64,000 nt of DNA from Dickeya undicola (GCF_000784735.1 NZ_JSYG01000004.1:1-64000), one strand, 5' to 3'. Shown: positions 17,154 to 26,791, counted from the stretch's first letter. Notes: generated by a model not told the origin, from the letters alone. A program made the numbers and translations.

Positions 17154-17525
17154 TTAAAGCCCAAAACTTTCGCCACACCCACAGGCATGTCGGGCTTTGG
17201 GATTGTTGAACTTGAATACCTGATTGATGCCTTCCTGCACAAAGTCGACTTCCGTGCCGTCGAGAAACGGCATCGCCTTGAGCGGAATGAACAATCGCGC
17301 ACCGTCGCGCTGATAGAGCAGATCGGTAGTGTCAGGCTGATGCACCAGTTCCAGTACGTAACCGAACCCCGCACATCCCGACTGCTTAACCGCCAGCCGG
17401 ATGCCCTGCACCGACGCATCCCGCCGCATCAGGTTATTGATATGGGCCACGGCGCTATCGGTCAGCGTCAATCCCTGCCATGACTGTTCATCCAGTGAAA
17501 ATGTTTCTACATCGTGCGTTTGCAT
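17154..17525 (-). CDS. sufA: A-type Fe-S carrier SufA
   Basis: Protein of 123 aa (E. coli 122) that receives clusters from SufBCD and delivers them to apoproteins. The three cluster-binding cysteines are visible: [13 protein letters not shown] and the C-terminal [12 protein letters not shown] 17525 has GAGGTGAT upstream and gives the normal length; the frame is open to 17585 but without homology. It is the first gene of the operon and is preceded by a Fur box. Confidence 0.96.
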   Translation of the reverse strand: MQTHDVETFSLDEQSWQGLTLTDSAVAHINNLMRRDASVQGIRLAVKQSGCAGFGYVLELVHQPDTTDLLYQRDGARLFIPLKAMPFLDGTEVDFVQEGINQVFKFNNPKARHACGCGESFGL

Positions 17526-17645
17526 CGGGATCACCTCGCTTGCTGTTGTTGCCCCCCGCACGGTGGGCAGTGATACCGACCGCATGACATCCGTTTCCTT
17601 CGGCTTGATCGATTCGGATATCGATACTGTCAGAACTCACACAAT

Positions 17646-17664
17646 GTTAATGATAATTATTACT
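17646..17664 (-). promoter_or_regulatory. Fur box of the suf operon
   Basis: GTTAATGATAATTATTACT agrees at 15 of 19 positions with the Fur consensus GATAATGATAATCATTATC. It lies about 120 bases ahead of sufA. Iron repression of suf is well known in E. coli and Dickeya. Confidence 0.75.
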
Positions 17665-18030
17665 ACATCAACCGGGTGATTGTGGGGGCTTTTCCTGATA
17701 ATCATGGGCTTGTCCCGGTGATAGGGGCGATATACCTGCTATACAGCCCATTTATTCACCACTTACCGCCATAAATCCAGTCAACACCTATTGATATAGC
17801 AAAAATTGATAATTTATACCTATGGTTTTACCTGTTGGTGCTATCAACATTTTCTTATCATCAGTATAACACTCCTGAATCAGTCTATTTTCTGAACACT
17901 TCTGCCATGCCCAATTTTTCCACGGCGCGCGCACAAGGCTAAATCCAACCTGCTTCGTGCAGAAAATGCGATCGCCGTCGCCGCTTACCCATGAAGACGT
18001 ACAGGAAGCGTTGCATGATGAAGCACTTAA
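17665..18030. other. Intergenic region between suf and the 18073 gene
   Basis: AT-richer than its surroundings. It must hold start signals for the divergent units, and IscR or OxyR sites for suf may be present but I cannot place them. A 29-codon frame (17966-18055) has no ribosome site. Confidence 0.4.
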
Positions 18031-18049
18031 AAATATGATAATGATTCTT
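18031..18049 (+). promoter_or_regulatory. Fur-like box ahead of the 18073 gene
   Basis: AAATATGATAATGATTCTT matches the Fur consensus at 13 of 19 positions, including the GATAAT core and the following ATT. It lies 24 bases before the ATG at 18073. Confidence 0.55.
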
Positions 18050-18072
18050 ATTTAATTAATGAGGTGTCGAAC

Positions 18073-18474
18073 ATGTTCCCGTTCAAAGCCTGGCTGCAAA
18101 CGCGAATTGATGACTATCGACGACAATTGCGGAATGCCACGATGGAGTTTTATCTGGCAGAGTTGTCGCTGGGGCAGGATGACGGCGAGATCGGCGAATT
18201 ACGGCACTACTACCTGACCGGTATTCACATGGCGGAGCTGAGCCAGCAGCAAGGCGACGAAAACAGTTACCTGTTCAGCCTGATCAAGATCCACCAGCAA
18301 CTGATTCATGAAATCAATAATGCCGAGCGCGACCACCTGTTCAGGGTGCAGAGTTACTGCTTTGCACGCCAAACATTGCATCGCATCTGTACCCAGTTCA
18401 GCCTGATGGGGAACTGGGACAAAGCCACTGCGTTTCAAACCGATTTTATGCAGCGAGTGGCGTTTATCCCCTGA
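18073..18474 (+). CDS. Uncharacterised 133-aa helical protein, probably iron-regulated
   Basis: I do not recognise this family. The protein starts MFPFKAWLQTRIDDYRR and looks soluble and mainly alpha-helical, with no signal peptide, membrane segment or metal-binding motif; only two cysteines are seen (SYCFARQ, RICTQF). A GTG at 18064 is in frame, but GAGG 8 bases ahead of ATG 18073 favours the latter. A Fur-like box sits directly upstream, and the divergent neighbour is the Fur-controlled suf operon, so a function in iron limitation is a reasonable guess. An ERIC element follows 5 bases after the stop. Confidence 0.75.
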   Translation: MFPFKAWLQTRIDDYRRQLRNATMEFYLAELSLGQDDGEIGELRHYYLTGIHMAELSQQQGDENSYLFSLIKIHQQLIHEINNAERDHLFRVQSYCFARQTLHRICTQFSLMGNWDKATAFQTDFMQRVAFIP

Positions 18475-18479
18475 AGGCT

Positions 18480-18606
18480 TATACCCGTCATACTTCAAGT
18501 TGCAGGTGTGTTGGCTGCGTTCGTTCACCCGAATCACTTACCTGAGTAAGCTCATCGGGATTCACTCACTTGCCGCCTTCCTGCAACTCGAATTATTTTG
18601 GGTATA
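18480..18606. repeat. Complete 127-bp ERIC (IRU) element
   Basis: Bounded by TATACCC and GGGTATA, exactly 127 bases, with the characteristic inner ends ACTTCAAGTTGCAGG and CCTGCAACTCGAATTATT and a near-palindromic centre. It lies between the 18073 gene and menI, where it would be transcribed as a long hairpin from either side. Confidence 0.9.
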
Positions 18607-18623
18607 TACTCTGAAGAGAGAGA

Positions 18624-18650
18624 GGCTGCCGGGCCGGGTGCCCGACAGCC
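18624..18650 (-). terminator. Stem-loop after menI
   Basis: GGCTGCCGGGC pairs imperfectly with GCCCGACAGCC, 21 bases past the menI stop on the minus strand. It lacks a T-run. Confidence 0.45.
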
Positions 18651-18670
18651 ACAGAGCGAGTGGTGGGTAG

Positions 18671-19093
18671 TCAGGCGTCCGGCGTGATCACCGCCGTAGT
18701 CAAACGGGAGGTGCAGCACAGCCGATCCCGACTGTCAAAAATATCAATCTGCCAGACCTGCATCCGTTTGCCGGTGTGCAGCGCACGGCAAACACCGCGT
18801 ACCTCACCTTCCGTTACCGCACGCAGATGGTTGGCGTTGATTTCCACCCCTACCACCCGTTGCTCACCTTCCGAACACAGATAACCGGCGATCGACCCCA
18901 GCGATTCCGCCAACGTCACCGATGCACCGCCATGCAGTAGCCCGAAAGGTTGGCGCGTGCGACTATCCACCGGCATCACGCCTTCCAGCGTATCGTCGGT
19001 CAGGCGCGTCATGCGGATGCCGATATGACCGGCCATGCCGCCCATCGCCATCTGATTCAACTGCTCAATATCTACGGTACGTTTCCACAGCAT
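18671..19093 (-). CDS. menI: 1,4-dihydroxy-2-naphthoyl-CoA hydrolase (hotdog thioesterase)
   Basis: Cytoplasmic thioesterase of 140 aa (E. coli MenI/YdiI 136). It releases DHNA from its CoA ester in menaquinone synthesis. The hotdog signature QPFGLLHGGASVTLAESLGS carries the catalytic glutamate, and RGVCRALHTGKRMQVWQIDIFD is conserved. ATG 19093 overlaps the ydiJ stop (TGATG); a GTG one codon earlier is possible. It is the second gene of a ydiJ-menI operon, as in E. coli. Confidence 0.92.
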   Translation of the reverse strand: MLWKRTVDIEQLNQMAMGGMAGHIGIRMTRLTDDTLEGVMPVDSRTRQPFGLLHGGASVTLAESLGSIAGYLCSEGEQRVVGVEINANHLRAVTEGEVRGVCRALHTGKRMQVWQIDIFDSRDRLCCTSRLTTAVITPDA

Positions 19094-22000
19094 CACACCA
19101 GCTCCAGCAACGCCTGCAACGGATGTTTTAATCCACGCCCTTCCATACGCTTAACCTGACTGCGGCAGGAGTAGCCGGTCGTCAGGCAGCGCGCCTGCGG
19201 CAACCGTTGCAGGGACGGCTGCCAGGAGAGAGCATAGATCCCCTGAGAATTGACCAGGTTGCGGGTTTCATGACCATAAGTACCGGCCATACCGCAGCAA
19301 CCGACGCTGATATTTTCTAACCGGGCACCAAAATGCGCGAAAATAGCCGCCCACTGCTGCCCACTGGTCGGCAGTGCCGTGGTTTCTGTACAGTGACCGA
19401 ACAGATACCACGGCTCGTCGCGTAGCGCCGCAGCCCGGTCATCACGACCGTTCAGCAACGGCATGAGCCATTCATGCACCAGCTGTACCTGAAAATCGCC
19501 ACGCTGCTCGCCCAGCACTTCCCGGTACTCATCCCGGTAGCACAGCACCAGCGCCGGATCGACACCCACCATCGGCAGCCCAAGGCGAGCCACCCGGTTG
19601 AGGAATTCCGCAGTCTTACCGGCAGTTTTGGCAAAGCGTTGCAGGAAGCCTTTGATATGCTGCGGCTTACCATTCGGCGAAAACGGCAGCAGTACCGGCC
19701 GTAGCCCCAGCTTTTCCACCAGCCGGACAAAATCCGCCACTACCTGCGCATCGTAATAACTGGTAAACGGATCCTGCACGATCAGTACATGATCGGCACG
19801 CGCCTGCGGCGACATCTGCTCCAGCTGTTCCAGCGTGGTGGTCATCACCCGGTGGCCGACAAATTGCTGGCGCAGCGACGGTGTAGACAGCAACGGCAAA
19901 TCAACCATACCGATGAACGTGCGGCTGACCGCATTCACCCACGGCTGGCGCAGGAAAAAGTTGAAGGTTTTCGGGCTGTGCGCCATCAGCGGTGCGTAGC
20001 TTTCCACACCGGCCACCAGATAATCTCGCGCCGGGCGCAGATAGCGGGTGTGGTACAGCTGTAGGAAACGCGCACGAAAACCGGGAACGTCAATCTTGAT
20101 CGGGCACTGGGTGGAGCAGGCTTTACAGGCCAGGCAGCCGGACATCGCCTCTTTGACTTCGTGCGAGAAGTCATACACGCCTTGACGGGCAGCCAGCGTG
20201 TTGCGGGTTTTGGCGATCAGCCCACGCAAACTGACACGCTGCTGCGGTAGCGCGCTTTCCAGCACCAGCGGATCCACGCCCTGTTCCGACAGCAGTCGCA
20301 ACCACTCGCGCACCAGCGTGGCGCGGCCTTTGGGCGAATGGATACGGTTGCCGGTGATTTTCATCGACGGACACATCGGGCTGCGGGTATCGAAGTTGAA
20401 GCACAGGCCGTTGCCGTTGCACTCCATCGCGCCACGGTACGCGGTGCGCACCGTCAGCGGAATCTGCCGATCGTAAGTACCGCGTTTCACCGCATCCACC
20501 TGCATCATCGGCGCATCCACGCCCAGCGGCGCACAAATTTTTCCGGGGTTGAGGCGGTTATCCGGGTCGAACGCCGCTTTGACCCGGCGCAACTCGTCAT
20601 ACAGTTCCGGCCCGAAGAATGCCGGGCTGTATTCGGCGCGGAAACCCTTGCCGTGTTCGCCCCATAGCAAACCGCCATATTTAGCGGTCAGCGCCACGAC
20701 CTGATCGGACAGTTGCTTCATCAGCACTTCCTGCTGCGGGTCGCACATGTCCAGTGCCGGACGCACATGCAGCACACCGGCATCCACATGACCAAACATG
20801 CCGTAACTCAAATGGTGACTGTCTAACAGCGCACGAAACTCGGCGATGTAATCCGCCAGGTGCTGAGGCGGCACGCAGGTATCTTCAGCAAACGGAATCG
20901 GTTTCGCCAACCCTTTGCTGTTGCCCAGCAAGCCAACGGCTTTCTTGCGCATACCGTAAATGCGCTCGATACCCGCCAGATCGCGGCAAATCTGGTAACC
21001 GATCACCCCCGCCTCGCGGGCAGCCAGCAACCCATCCAGACGTTCGCACAACGACGCCACTTGACTGTCGATAAGCGGCTCGTCATCACCGGCAAACTCG
21101 ACAATGTTCAGCCCCAGCATCTCCTCGCCGGGCACATCGGTAATCAGTTCACTCACCGAGTGCCACACAATGTCTTCGCGTGCCAGATTCAGCACCTTCG
21201 AGTCCACGGTTTCTACCGACAACGCCCGCGCCTCCACCATAAAGGGGGCGTTACGCAGCGCAGAGTCAAACGAATCATATTTGACATTGACCAGCCGCCG
21301 CACTTTGGGCAACGGCGTGATATCCAGTTTCGCTTCGGTAATAAACGCCAGTGTCCCTTCGGCCCCCGTCAGGATACGAGTCAGGTCAAACGTTTGCATA
21401 TCATCGCTGAAAACATGCCGCAAATCGTAACCAGTCAGGAAGCGGTTCAGTTTGGGGAACTTTTCTATAATCAGCTCGCGGCGTTCACGACAACGATGCA
21501 ATACGGTGTGATAAATGCGACCGATCGGCGAATCGTCCTGCGCCAGTTGTTCCGCCAGCGCCACCGGCATCGCCTGGGTATCCAGCAGTTCGCCACCAGG
21601 CAGCACCGCGCGTAGCCCCAGTACATGATCCGAGGTTTTGCCATACACCAACGACCCCTGCCCCGAGGCGTCGGTATTGATCATGCCGCCAAGCGTGGCG
21701 CGGTTGCTGGTAGACAATTCCGGTGCGAAAAAGTAGCCGAACGGCTTGAGGTACTGGTTCAGTTGATCCTTGATAACCCCGGCTTCCACCCGTACCCAAC
21801 CCTGCTCTGGATTGATTTCCAGAATGCGGTTCATGTAGCGGGACATATCCACCACAATGCCATGATTGAGCGCCTGCCCGTTGGTGCCGGTGCCGCCGCC
21901 GCGCGGCGTGAAGACCAGCTCGCGAAAGCGCGCCTCATCAGCCAGACGGGCCAATAACGCCACGTCAGCGGTAGAACGGGGGAAAACCACCGCATCCGGC

Positions 22001-22152
22001 AGCAGTTGATAGATACTGTTATCCGTCGCCATCGTCAGGCGGTCGGCGTACTGTGTGGCGATATCGCCGGTAAAACCGTTTTGCTTCAAGGCTTCCAAAA
22101 AGCTCAGCACCGGTTGAACGATTCCCGGTGCTTGTGTGATCTGTGGGATCAT
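19093..22152 (-). CDS. ydiJ: FAD/Fe-S oxidoreductase YdiJ, D-2-hydroxyglutarate dehydrogenase type
   Basis: Large flavoprotein of 1019 aa (E. coli 1018). The N-terminal FAD-binding domain has FTPRGGGTGTNGQAL and STSNRATLGGMINTDASGQGS; an FAD-oxidase C domain follows (FGHVDAGVLHVRPALDMCD). A ferredoxin domain has SGCLACKACSTQCPIKIDVPGF, and the C-terminal CCG-type domain includes FGHCTETTALP and VGCCGMAGTYGH. E. coli YdiJ has been linked to D-2-hydroxyglutarate oxidation. ATG 22152 gives MIPQITQAPGIVQPV as in E. coli; an upstream in-frame start at 22224 has no homology support. Confidence 0.93.
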   Translation of the reverse strand: MIPQITQAPGIVQPVLSFLEALKQNGFTGDIATQYADRLTMATDNSIYQLLPDAVVFPRSTADVALLARLADEARFRELVFTPRGGGTGTNGQALNHGIVVDMSRYMNRILEINPEQGWVRVEAGVIKDQLNQYLKPFGYFFAPELSTSNRATLGGMINTDASGQGSLVYGKTSDHVLGLRAVLPGGELLDTQAMPVALAEQLAQDDSPIGRIYHTVLHRCRERRELIIEKFPKLNRFLTGYDLRHVFSDDMQTFDLTRILTGAEGTLAFITEAKLDITPLPKVRRLVNVKYDSFDSALRNAPFMVEARALSVETVDSKVLNLAREDIVWHSVSELITDVPGEEMLGLNIVEFAGDDEPLIDSQVASLCERLDGLLAAREAGVIGYQICRDLAGIERIYGMRKKAVGLLGNSKGLAKPIPFAEDTCVPPQHLADYIAEFRALLDSHHLSYGMFGHVDAGVLHVRPALDMCDPQQEVLMKQLSDQVVALTAKYGGLLWGEHGKGFRAEYSPAFFGPELYDELRRVKAAFDPDNRLNPGKICAPLGVDAPMMQVDAVKRGTYDRQIPLTVRTAYRGAMECNGNGLCFNFDTRSPMCPSMKITGNRIHSPKGRATLVREWLRLLSEQGVDPLVLESALPQQRVSLRGLIAKTRNTLAARQGVYDFSHEVKEAMSGCLACKACSTQCPIKIDVPGFRARFLQLYHTRYLRPARDYLVAGVESYAPLMAHSPKTFNFFLRQPWVNAVSRTFIGMVDLPLLSTPSLRQQFVGHRVMTTTLEQLEQMSPQARADHVLIVQDPFTSYYDAQVVADFVRLVEKLGLRPVLLPFSPNGKPQHIKGFLQRFAKTAGKTAEFLNRVARLGLPMVGVDPALVLCYRDEYREVLGEQRGDFQVQLVHEWLMPLLNGRDDRAAALRDEPWYLFGHCTETTALPTSGQQWAAIFAHFGARLENISVGCCGMAGTYGHETRNLVNSQGIYALSWQPSLQRLPQARCLTTGYSCRSQVKRMEGRGLKHPLQALLELV

Positions 22153-22492
22153 TATGTGTTGACCCTGTCCGTGCGAGAGGTGTTTGCCAATAAACCCAAT
22201 ACCGGCAGGCGACGCGTAGGCCATCCGCGGCCCCTTCGTTTTATCACATTTCCCCCGGCAGTGCGTTAATGGATCAATAAAAACTTAGGGTTGCGGCGAC
22301 AAACGCCCCCGCAACAGGCCATTGATGATTCGCTCGCCCAGTCAGGAATCACTGTGCAAACCAGCAGAAATCACGCATGATAAATTCTGGCTTAAATCCT
22401 TCGCATTATCAGCCATCATGGACGACAGTCAGCCCCGTTTTCATCATTTTGCGTTAGGCCTGTCGCCTGAATTAACGAGGTAACCTCTCTTG

Positions 22493-23593
22493 ATGAAGCA
22501 ACCGCAGTCACAGCGATTCGATCTCGCGCGAATCCTGTTCAGTTTGTTGTTTATTGGTATTCTGATTATTGCCTGTTTCTGGGTGGTACAACCGTTTATC
22601 CTCGGCTTTGCCTGGGCCAGTATGGTGGTTATCGCCACCTGGCCGCTATTAATCCGTCTGCAACAGATGCTCTGGGGATCTCGTTCTCTGGCCGTTATCG
22701 TCATGACGATACTGCTGGTGCTGCTGTTCGTGTTTCCGACCTCAATTCTGGTCAGTAGCGTAATTGATAACGCGTCGAATCTGATTAGCTGGATAGGCGC
22801 GCAAGGGCGGATTACCCCGCCAGAGCTGGACTGGCTACAGTCCATCCCGTTGGTGGGTGCCAAGTTGCACAGTAATTGGCATTCGCTGGCACACAGCGGC
22901 GGTCCGGCACTGATGGCCAAAATCCAGCCCTATATCGGCCAGACCGCCTCCTGGGTGGTATCACAGGCGGCGCATATCGGCCGTTTCCTGATGCACTGTG
23001 CCCTGATGGTGCTGTTCAGCGTGCTGCTGTATAGCAAGGGTGACCAGGTCGCACTGGGCGTGCGCCGTTTCGCTATTCGCCTCGGGAGCCAGGGCGGTGA
23101 CTCGGCGGTGATTCTGGCGGCGCAAGCCATCCGTGCGGTCGCACTGGGCGTTGTTGTGACGGCGATTGTACAGTCGATACTGGGTGGTATTGGCCTGGCG
23201 TTGGCCGGGATTCCCTACACCACGCTGCTTACGGTGCTGATGTTTCTGTCCTGCGTGGCACAAATCGGCCCGCTGACAGTGCTGGTTCCCGCCATTATCT
23301 GGCTTTACTGGAGCGGTGATACCACCTGGGGCACCGTCTTGCTGATCTGGAGCTGCGTGGTCGGCACGCTGGACAACATCATTCGCCCGTTGCTGATTCG
23401 TATGGGCGCTGACTTGCCGATGTTGCTGATTCTGTCCGGCGTGATCGGTGGCTTGCTGGCGTTCGGGATGATTGGGCTGTTTATTGGCCCGGTCGTGCTG
23501 GCGGTATCTTATCGTCTGCTGTCGGCCTGGATGAAAGCGTCTCCGGAACCGCAGCCGATCCGCGTGATGTCTCACCACCACAAGAAGCCCTGA
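22493..23593 (+). CDS. ydiK: AI-2E family transporter YdiK
   Basis: Inner-membrane protein of 366 aa with about seven to eight hydrophobic segments and the family's long soluble loop after the second pair of helices. Conserved blocks include PFILGFAWASMVVIATWPL, LAGIPYTTLLTVLMFLSCVAQIGP and DNIIRPLLIRMGADLPMLLILSGVIGGLLAFGMIGLFIGPV. The family is named for TqsA-type autoinducer exporters, but the substrate of YdiK is unknown. The ATG at 22493 follows GAGGTAACCTCTCTTG; a TTG immediately before is less likely. It is transcribed away from ydiJ. Confidence 0.9.
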   Translation: MKQPQSQRFDLARILFSLLFIGILIIACFWVVQPFILGFAWASMVVIATWPLLIRLQQMLWGSRSLAVIVMTILLVLLFVFPTSILVSSVIDNASNLISWIGAQGRITPPELDWLQSIPLVGAKLHSNWHSLAHSGGPALMAKIQPYIGQTASWVVSQAAHIGRFLMHCALMVLFSVLLYSKGDQVALGVRRFAIRLGSQGGDSAVILAAQAIRAVALGVVVTAIVQSILGGIGLALAGIPYTTLLTVLMFLSCVAQIGPLTVLVPAIIWLYWSGDTTWGTVLLIWSCVVGTLDNIIRPLLIRMGADLPMLLILSGVIGGLLAFGMIGLFIGPVVLAVSYRLLSAWMKASPEPQPIRVMSHHHKKP

Positions 23594-23776
23594 TTTTCAC
23601 ATCCATTTCCCGGTGTATCACGCACCGGGATTACTCCTAATATGTAAGATAATTTTATATTTTTAGGAAATATCCCAGCCAATATTCATCATTTATGGCA
23701 GTTAATCCGCCATTAGATCAGTTTTCCTGACAAAAACTCTTGCATGACAAATCTATTATTCAAAAATAATTAACCA

Positions 23777-23792
23777 TTAGGATGATTCCTAA
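23777..23792 (+). promoter_or_regulatory. RcsB box of rprA
   Basis: TTAGGATGATTCCTAA is a palindromic RcsB-type site located where the -35 of rprA is expected (a -10 of TATTAT lies at 23815-23820). In E. coli rprA depends on the Rcs phosphorelay through such a site. Confidence 0.7.
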
Positions 23793-23826
23793 TGACTCTG
23801 ATCACCCCAAAACCTATTATTCATAC

Positions 23827-23935
23827 CCGGAGCTATTGTTAACGTAATGTTTGTCAGTGAGGTTTCTCCTCGTCAGAGCTAGTAACGAATTGCTGTGTGT
23901 AGTCTTTGCCCATCCCCTAAGGTGGGCTTTTTTTT
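23827..23935 (+). ncRNA. rprA: RprA small RNA
   Basis: Hfq-dependent RNA of about 109 nt that activates rpoS translation in E. coli. The segment AACGAATTGCTGTGTGTAGT and following CTTTGCCCATC are essentially identical to E. coli RprA, and the terminator GCCCATC-CCCTAA-GGTGGGC ends in nine T. The 5' third is diverged. The position between ydiK and ppsA resembles that in E. coli, where rprA follows ydiK. The 5' end is an estimate from the -10 box. Confidence 0.9.
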
Positions 23936-24030
23936 ATCGGTTACTTTCCCTTTTGCTTCCCCTGTTGTCCTGCTTCATTTTTGTCTTCCGTCAGCTTGCC
24001 ACTTTATTTCACATCACAACTTGCGGGCAT

Positions 24031-24061
24031 AAAAAACCGCCCGGCGCAGTGCGGCGGGCGG
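24031..24061 (-). terminator. ppsA terminator
   Basis: On the minus strand CCGCCCG...CGGGCGG forms a GC-rich stem followed by six T (plus-strand A-run 24031-24036), about 37 bases past the ppsA stop. Confidence 0.88.
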
Positions 24062-24097
24062 TGGGTATCTCAATAACGCAGATAGACGGAGAGCGGC

Positions 24098-26476
24098 TTA
24101 GCGTTTCTCAGCCAGACTCAGCCAGGTTTGCACCACGGTATCCGGGTTCAGCGACAGGCTATCGATGCCTTCATCCATCAACCACGCGGCAAAATCCTCA
24201 TGGTCGGATGGCCCCTGACCGCAGATCCCGACGTACTTACCCTGTTTTTTCGCTGCGCGGATCGCCATCGCCAACAGCGCTTTCACCGCGTCATTACGTT
24301 CATCAAACAGTTCAGACACCACGCCGGAGTCGCGGTCCAGTCCTAATGCCAGTTGGGTCATGTCATTCGAACCGATGGAGAAGCCATCGAAATGTTGCAG
24401 GAATTCGTCTGCCAACAGCGCGTTGGATGGAATTTCACACATCATGATGATTTTCAGGCCGTTCTCGCCACGTTTCAGCCCCTGACTGGCCAGTTCGGCC
24501 ACCACGGCTTGTGCCTGCGCGACGGTACGCACAAACGGGATCATCACTTCCACATTGCTCAGTCCCATGTCGTTGCGCACCCGTTTCACCGCCTCGCACT
24601 CCAGCGCAAAGCAGGCGCGGAAGTCCGGCGACACGTAACGGCCTGCACCACGGAAGCCCAGCATCGGGTTTTCCTCTTCTGGCTCGTAGCGCGCACCGCC
24701 CAACAGGTTGGCGTATTCGTTGGATTTGAAGTCGGACAGACGCACGATCACCCGCTTCGGCCAGAATGCCGCTGCCAGCGTCGCGATGCCTTCCTTCAGC
24801 CGTTCAATGTAAAATTCAACCGGGTCATCGTATCCCTGCATCAGGGTACGGATTTCACGCTGCAATTCCGGCGTCTGCTGATCAAACTCCAGCAAGGCAC
24901 GCGGATGCACCCCGATCATACGGTTAATAATGAACTCCAGCCGCGCCAGGCCAACCCCTTCGTTGGGCAGGCAAGCGAAGTCGAACGCCCGGTCCGGGTT
25001 GCCGACGTTCATCATGATTTTCAGCGGCAGCGACGGCATAGCATCCACCTGCGAGCTTTTCACGGTGAAATCCAGCAAATCCTGATACACGTAGCCAGTA
25101 TCGCCTTCGGCGCAGGATACCGTGACTTTCTGGCCGTTTTGCAGGCGTTCGGTGGCGTCGCCACACCCCACCACCGCCGGGATACCCAGTTCACGAGCGA
25201 TGATCGCCGCATGGCAGGTCCGCCCGCCACGGTTGGTGACGATCGCCGCCGCTTTTTTCATGATCGGTTCCCAATCTGGGTCGGTCATGTCGGTTACCAG
25301 CACGTCACCCGCATTCACCCGGTGCATTTCGCTAATGTCATGGACGATCTTCACTTCGCCCGCGCCGATGCGATGGCCGATAGCTCGCCCTTCAACCAGC
25401 ACGTTACCACCGGCTGGCAAATGATAACGCTCCATCACCTGCCCGTTGGAACGCACGGTTTCCGGACGTGCCTGCACGATATACAGCTTGCCAGTGTGAC
25501 CGTCTTTGGCCCACTCGATATCCATCGGGCGGCCGTAGTGTTTTTCAATCAACAACGCCTGATGCGCCAGCGCCTGCACTTCATCATCGCTCAGACAGAA
25601 ACGGGTACGCTGCGCCTCTTCCACATCTTCCACCCGCACCTGCTTGCCGTGCTCCTGTGTGGCGGCGTACACCATGCGGATTTTTTTCGATCCCATATTG
25701 CGGCGCACAATCGACGGTTTACCCTTGAGCAACGTTGGCTTATGCACATAAAACTCATCCGGGTTGACCGCGCCCTGCACCACCATCTCACCCAGCCCCC
25801 AGGCGGCGGTAATAAACACCACCTGATCGAAGCCCGACTCGGTATCCAGCGTAAACATCACACCGGAAGACGCCAGATCGGAGCGCACCATGCGCTGTAC
25901 CCCGGCGGACAACGCCACGCCACGGTGGTCATAGCCCTGATGCACACGATAGGAAATGGCGCGATCATTGAACAGCGAAGCAAATACATGCTTCACCGCC
26001 ACCATCACGGCATCAATGCCCTGTACGTTAAGGAAAGTTTCTTGCTGACCGGCGAAAGAGGCATCCGGCATGTCTTCCGCTGTAGCAGAAGAACGCACTG
26101 CAAACGATGCGTCCGGCTCACCGTCCGCCAGTTGTTGGTACGCGTCGCGGATCGCCTGCTCCAGCTCCGGCTGGAACGGCGTGTCGATAACCCACTGACG
26201 GATCTGTGCACCCGCTTTGGCCAACTGGCTAACATCGTCGGCATCGGTGCGATCCAGCAGTTCATAGATCCGCTGGTTGATGCCGCTTTGGTTGAGAAAG
26301 TCATTAAACGCCTGGGCGGTTGTCGCAAAACCATTCGGAACCGACACGCCAAGTTCCGACAGATTGGTGATCATTTCCCCCAGAGAGGCATTTTTGCCAC
26401 CCACCCGCTCAACGTCGTGCATACCAAGCTGGTTATACCACAGGACATTACGCATATCAGGGCCGTTGTTAGACAT
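24098..26476 (-). CDS. ppsA: Phosphoenolpyruvate synthase
   Basis: Gluconeogenic enzyme of 792 aa (identical length in E. coli) converting pyruvate and ATP to PEP, AMP and phosphate. The N-terminal ATP-grasp-like domain has [11 protein letters not shown] and [26 protein letters not shown]. The central phosphohistidine domain has [21 protein letters not shown], and the C-terminal PEP domain has [18 protein letters not shown] and [12 protein letters not shown] 26476 has AAGGATTATTTTCG upstream and begins [13 protein letters not shown]; a further ATG at 26497 is less likely. It is divergent from ppsR, its regulator. Confidence 0.97.
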   Translation of the reverse strand: MSNNGPDMRNVLWYNQLGMHDVERVGGKNASLGEMITNLSELGVSVPNGFATTAQAFNDFLNQSGINQRIYELLDRTDADDVSQLAKAGAQIRQWVIDTPFQPELEQAIRDAYQQLADGEPDASFAVRSSATAEDMPDASFAGQQETFLNVQGIDAVMVAVKHVFASLFNDRAISYRVHQGYDHRGVALSAGVQRMVRSDLASSGVMFTLDTESGFDQVVFITAAWGLGEMVVQGAVNPDEFYVHKPTLLKGKPSIVRRNMGSKKIRMVYAATQEHGKQVRVEDVEEAQRTRFCLSDDEVQALAHQALLIEKHYGRPMDIEWAKDGHTGKLYIVQARPETVRSNGQVMERYHLPAGGNVLVEGRAIGHRIGAGEVKIVHDISEMHRVNAGDVLVTDMTDPDWEPIMKKAAAIVTNRGGRTCHAAIIARELGIPAVVGCGDATERLQNGQKVTVSCAEGDTGYVYQDLLDFTVKSSQVDAMPSLPLKIMMNVGNPDRAFDFACLPNEGVGLARLEFIINRMIGVHPRALLEFDQQTPELQREIRTLMQGYDDPVEFYIERLKEGIATLAAAFWPKRVIVRLSDFKSNEYANLLGGARYEPEEENPMLGFRGAGRYVSPDFRACFALECEAVKRVRNDMGLSNVEVMIPFVRTVAQAQAVVAELASQGLKRGENGLKIIMMCEIPSNALLADEFLQHFDGFSIGSNDMTQLALGLDRDSGVVSELFDERNDAVKALLAMAIRAAKKQGKYVGICGQGPSDHEDFAAWLMDEGIDSLSLNPDTVVQTWLSLAEKR

Positions 26477-26593
26477 CGAAAATAATCCTTTTTGCATACA
26501 GTTAGGGTGTAAAGAGTTAAGGCGTGGAATATTGCGCCGTGAATCACTTCGGCTTTATGAGCGTAGCACAGGGTGGCAAAAAGGACGGAAAGG

Positions 26594-26605
26594 TGAATCG
26601 ATCAA
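26594..26605 (-). promoter_or_regulatory. Cra-like site in the ppsA/ppsR intergenic region
   Basis: TGAATCGATCAA within GGTGAATCGATCAACC fits the Cra consensus with one mismatch. E. coli ppsA is activated by Cra from an upstream site; this one lies about 120 bases ahead of the ppsA start codon. Confidence 0.55.
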
Positions 26606-26791
26606 CCAAATGAAAAAAAGAGGAATTGACGGTTTCAGATTGCCAAAAGTCGGAAAAATCTCAATATTTATGAATAATACCATCTGAATCATAAAGATAA
26701 TGAAATGGCGTTTCAATAAAAAATCGATGAAACACCTGATTTTCGGCACAAAAGTCTTATTATGACCCGTGAAGGCATTTAAGGAGCGAGT

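Noticed and set aside
17966-18055. 29-codon frame (MRSPSPLTHEDVQEAL...) before the 18073 gene
   Set aside because: Protein-like in composition, but no Shine-Dalgarno and it runs across the Fur-like box; could be a remnant, not enough to call.
23851-24447. 198-codon frame starting inside rprA
   Set aside because: Runs through the RprA terminator and into the 3' end of ppsA; no ribosome site.
24353-26485. 710-codon open frame antisense to ppsA
   Set aside because: It mirrors ppsA, whose identity and length are certain; its sequence is His/Arg/Gln-rich as expected for antisense of a GC-rich gene, and it has no recognisable domain.
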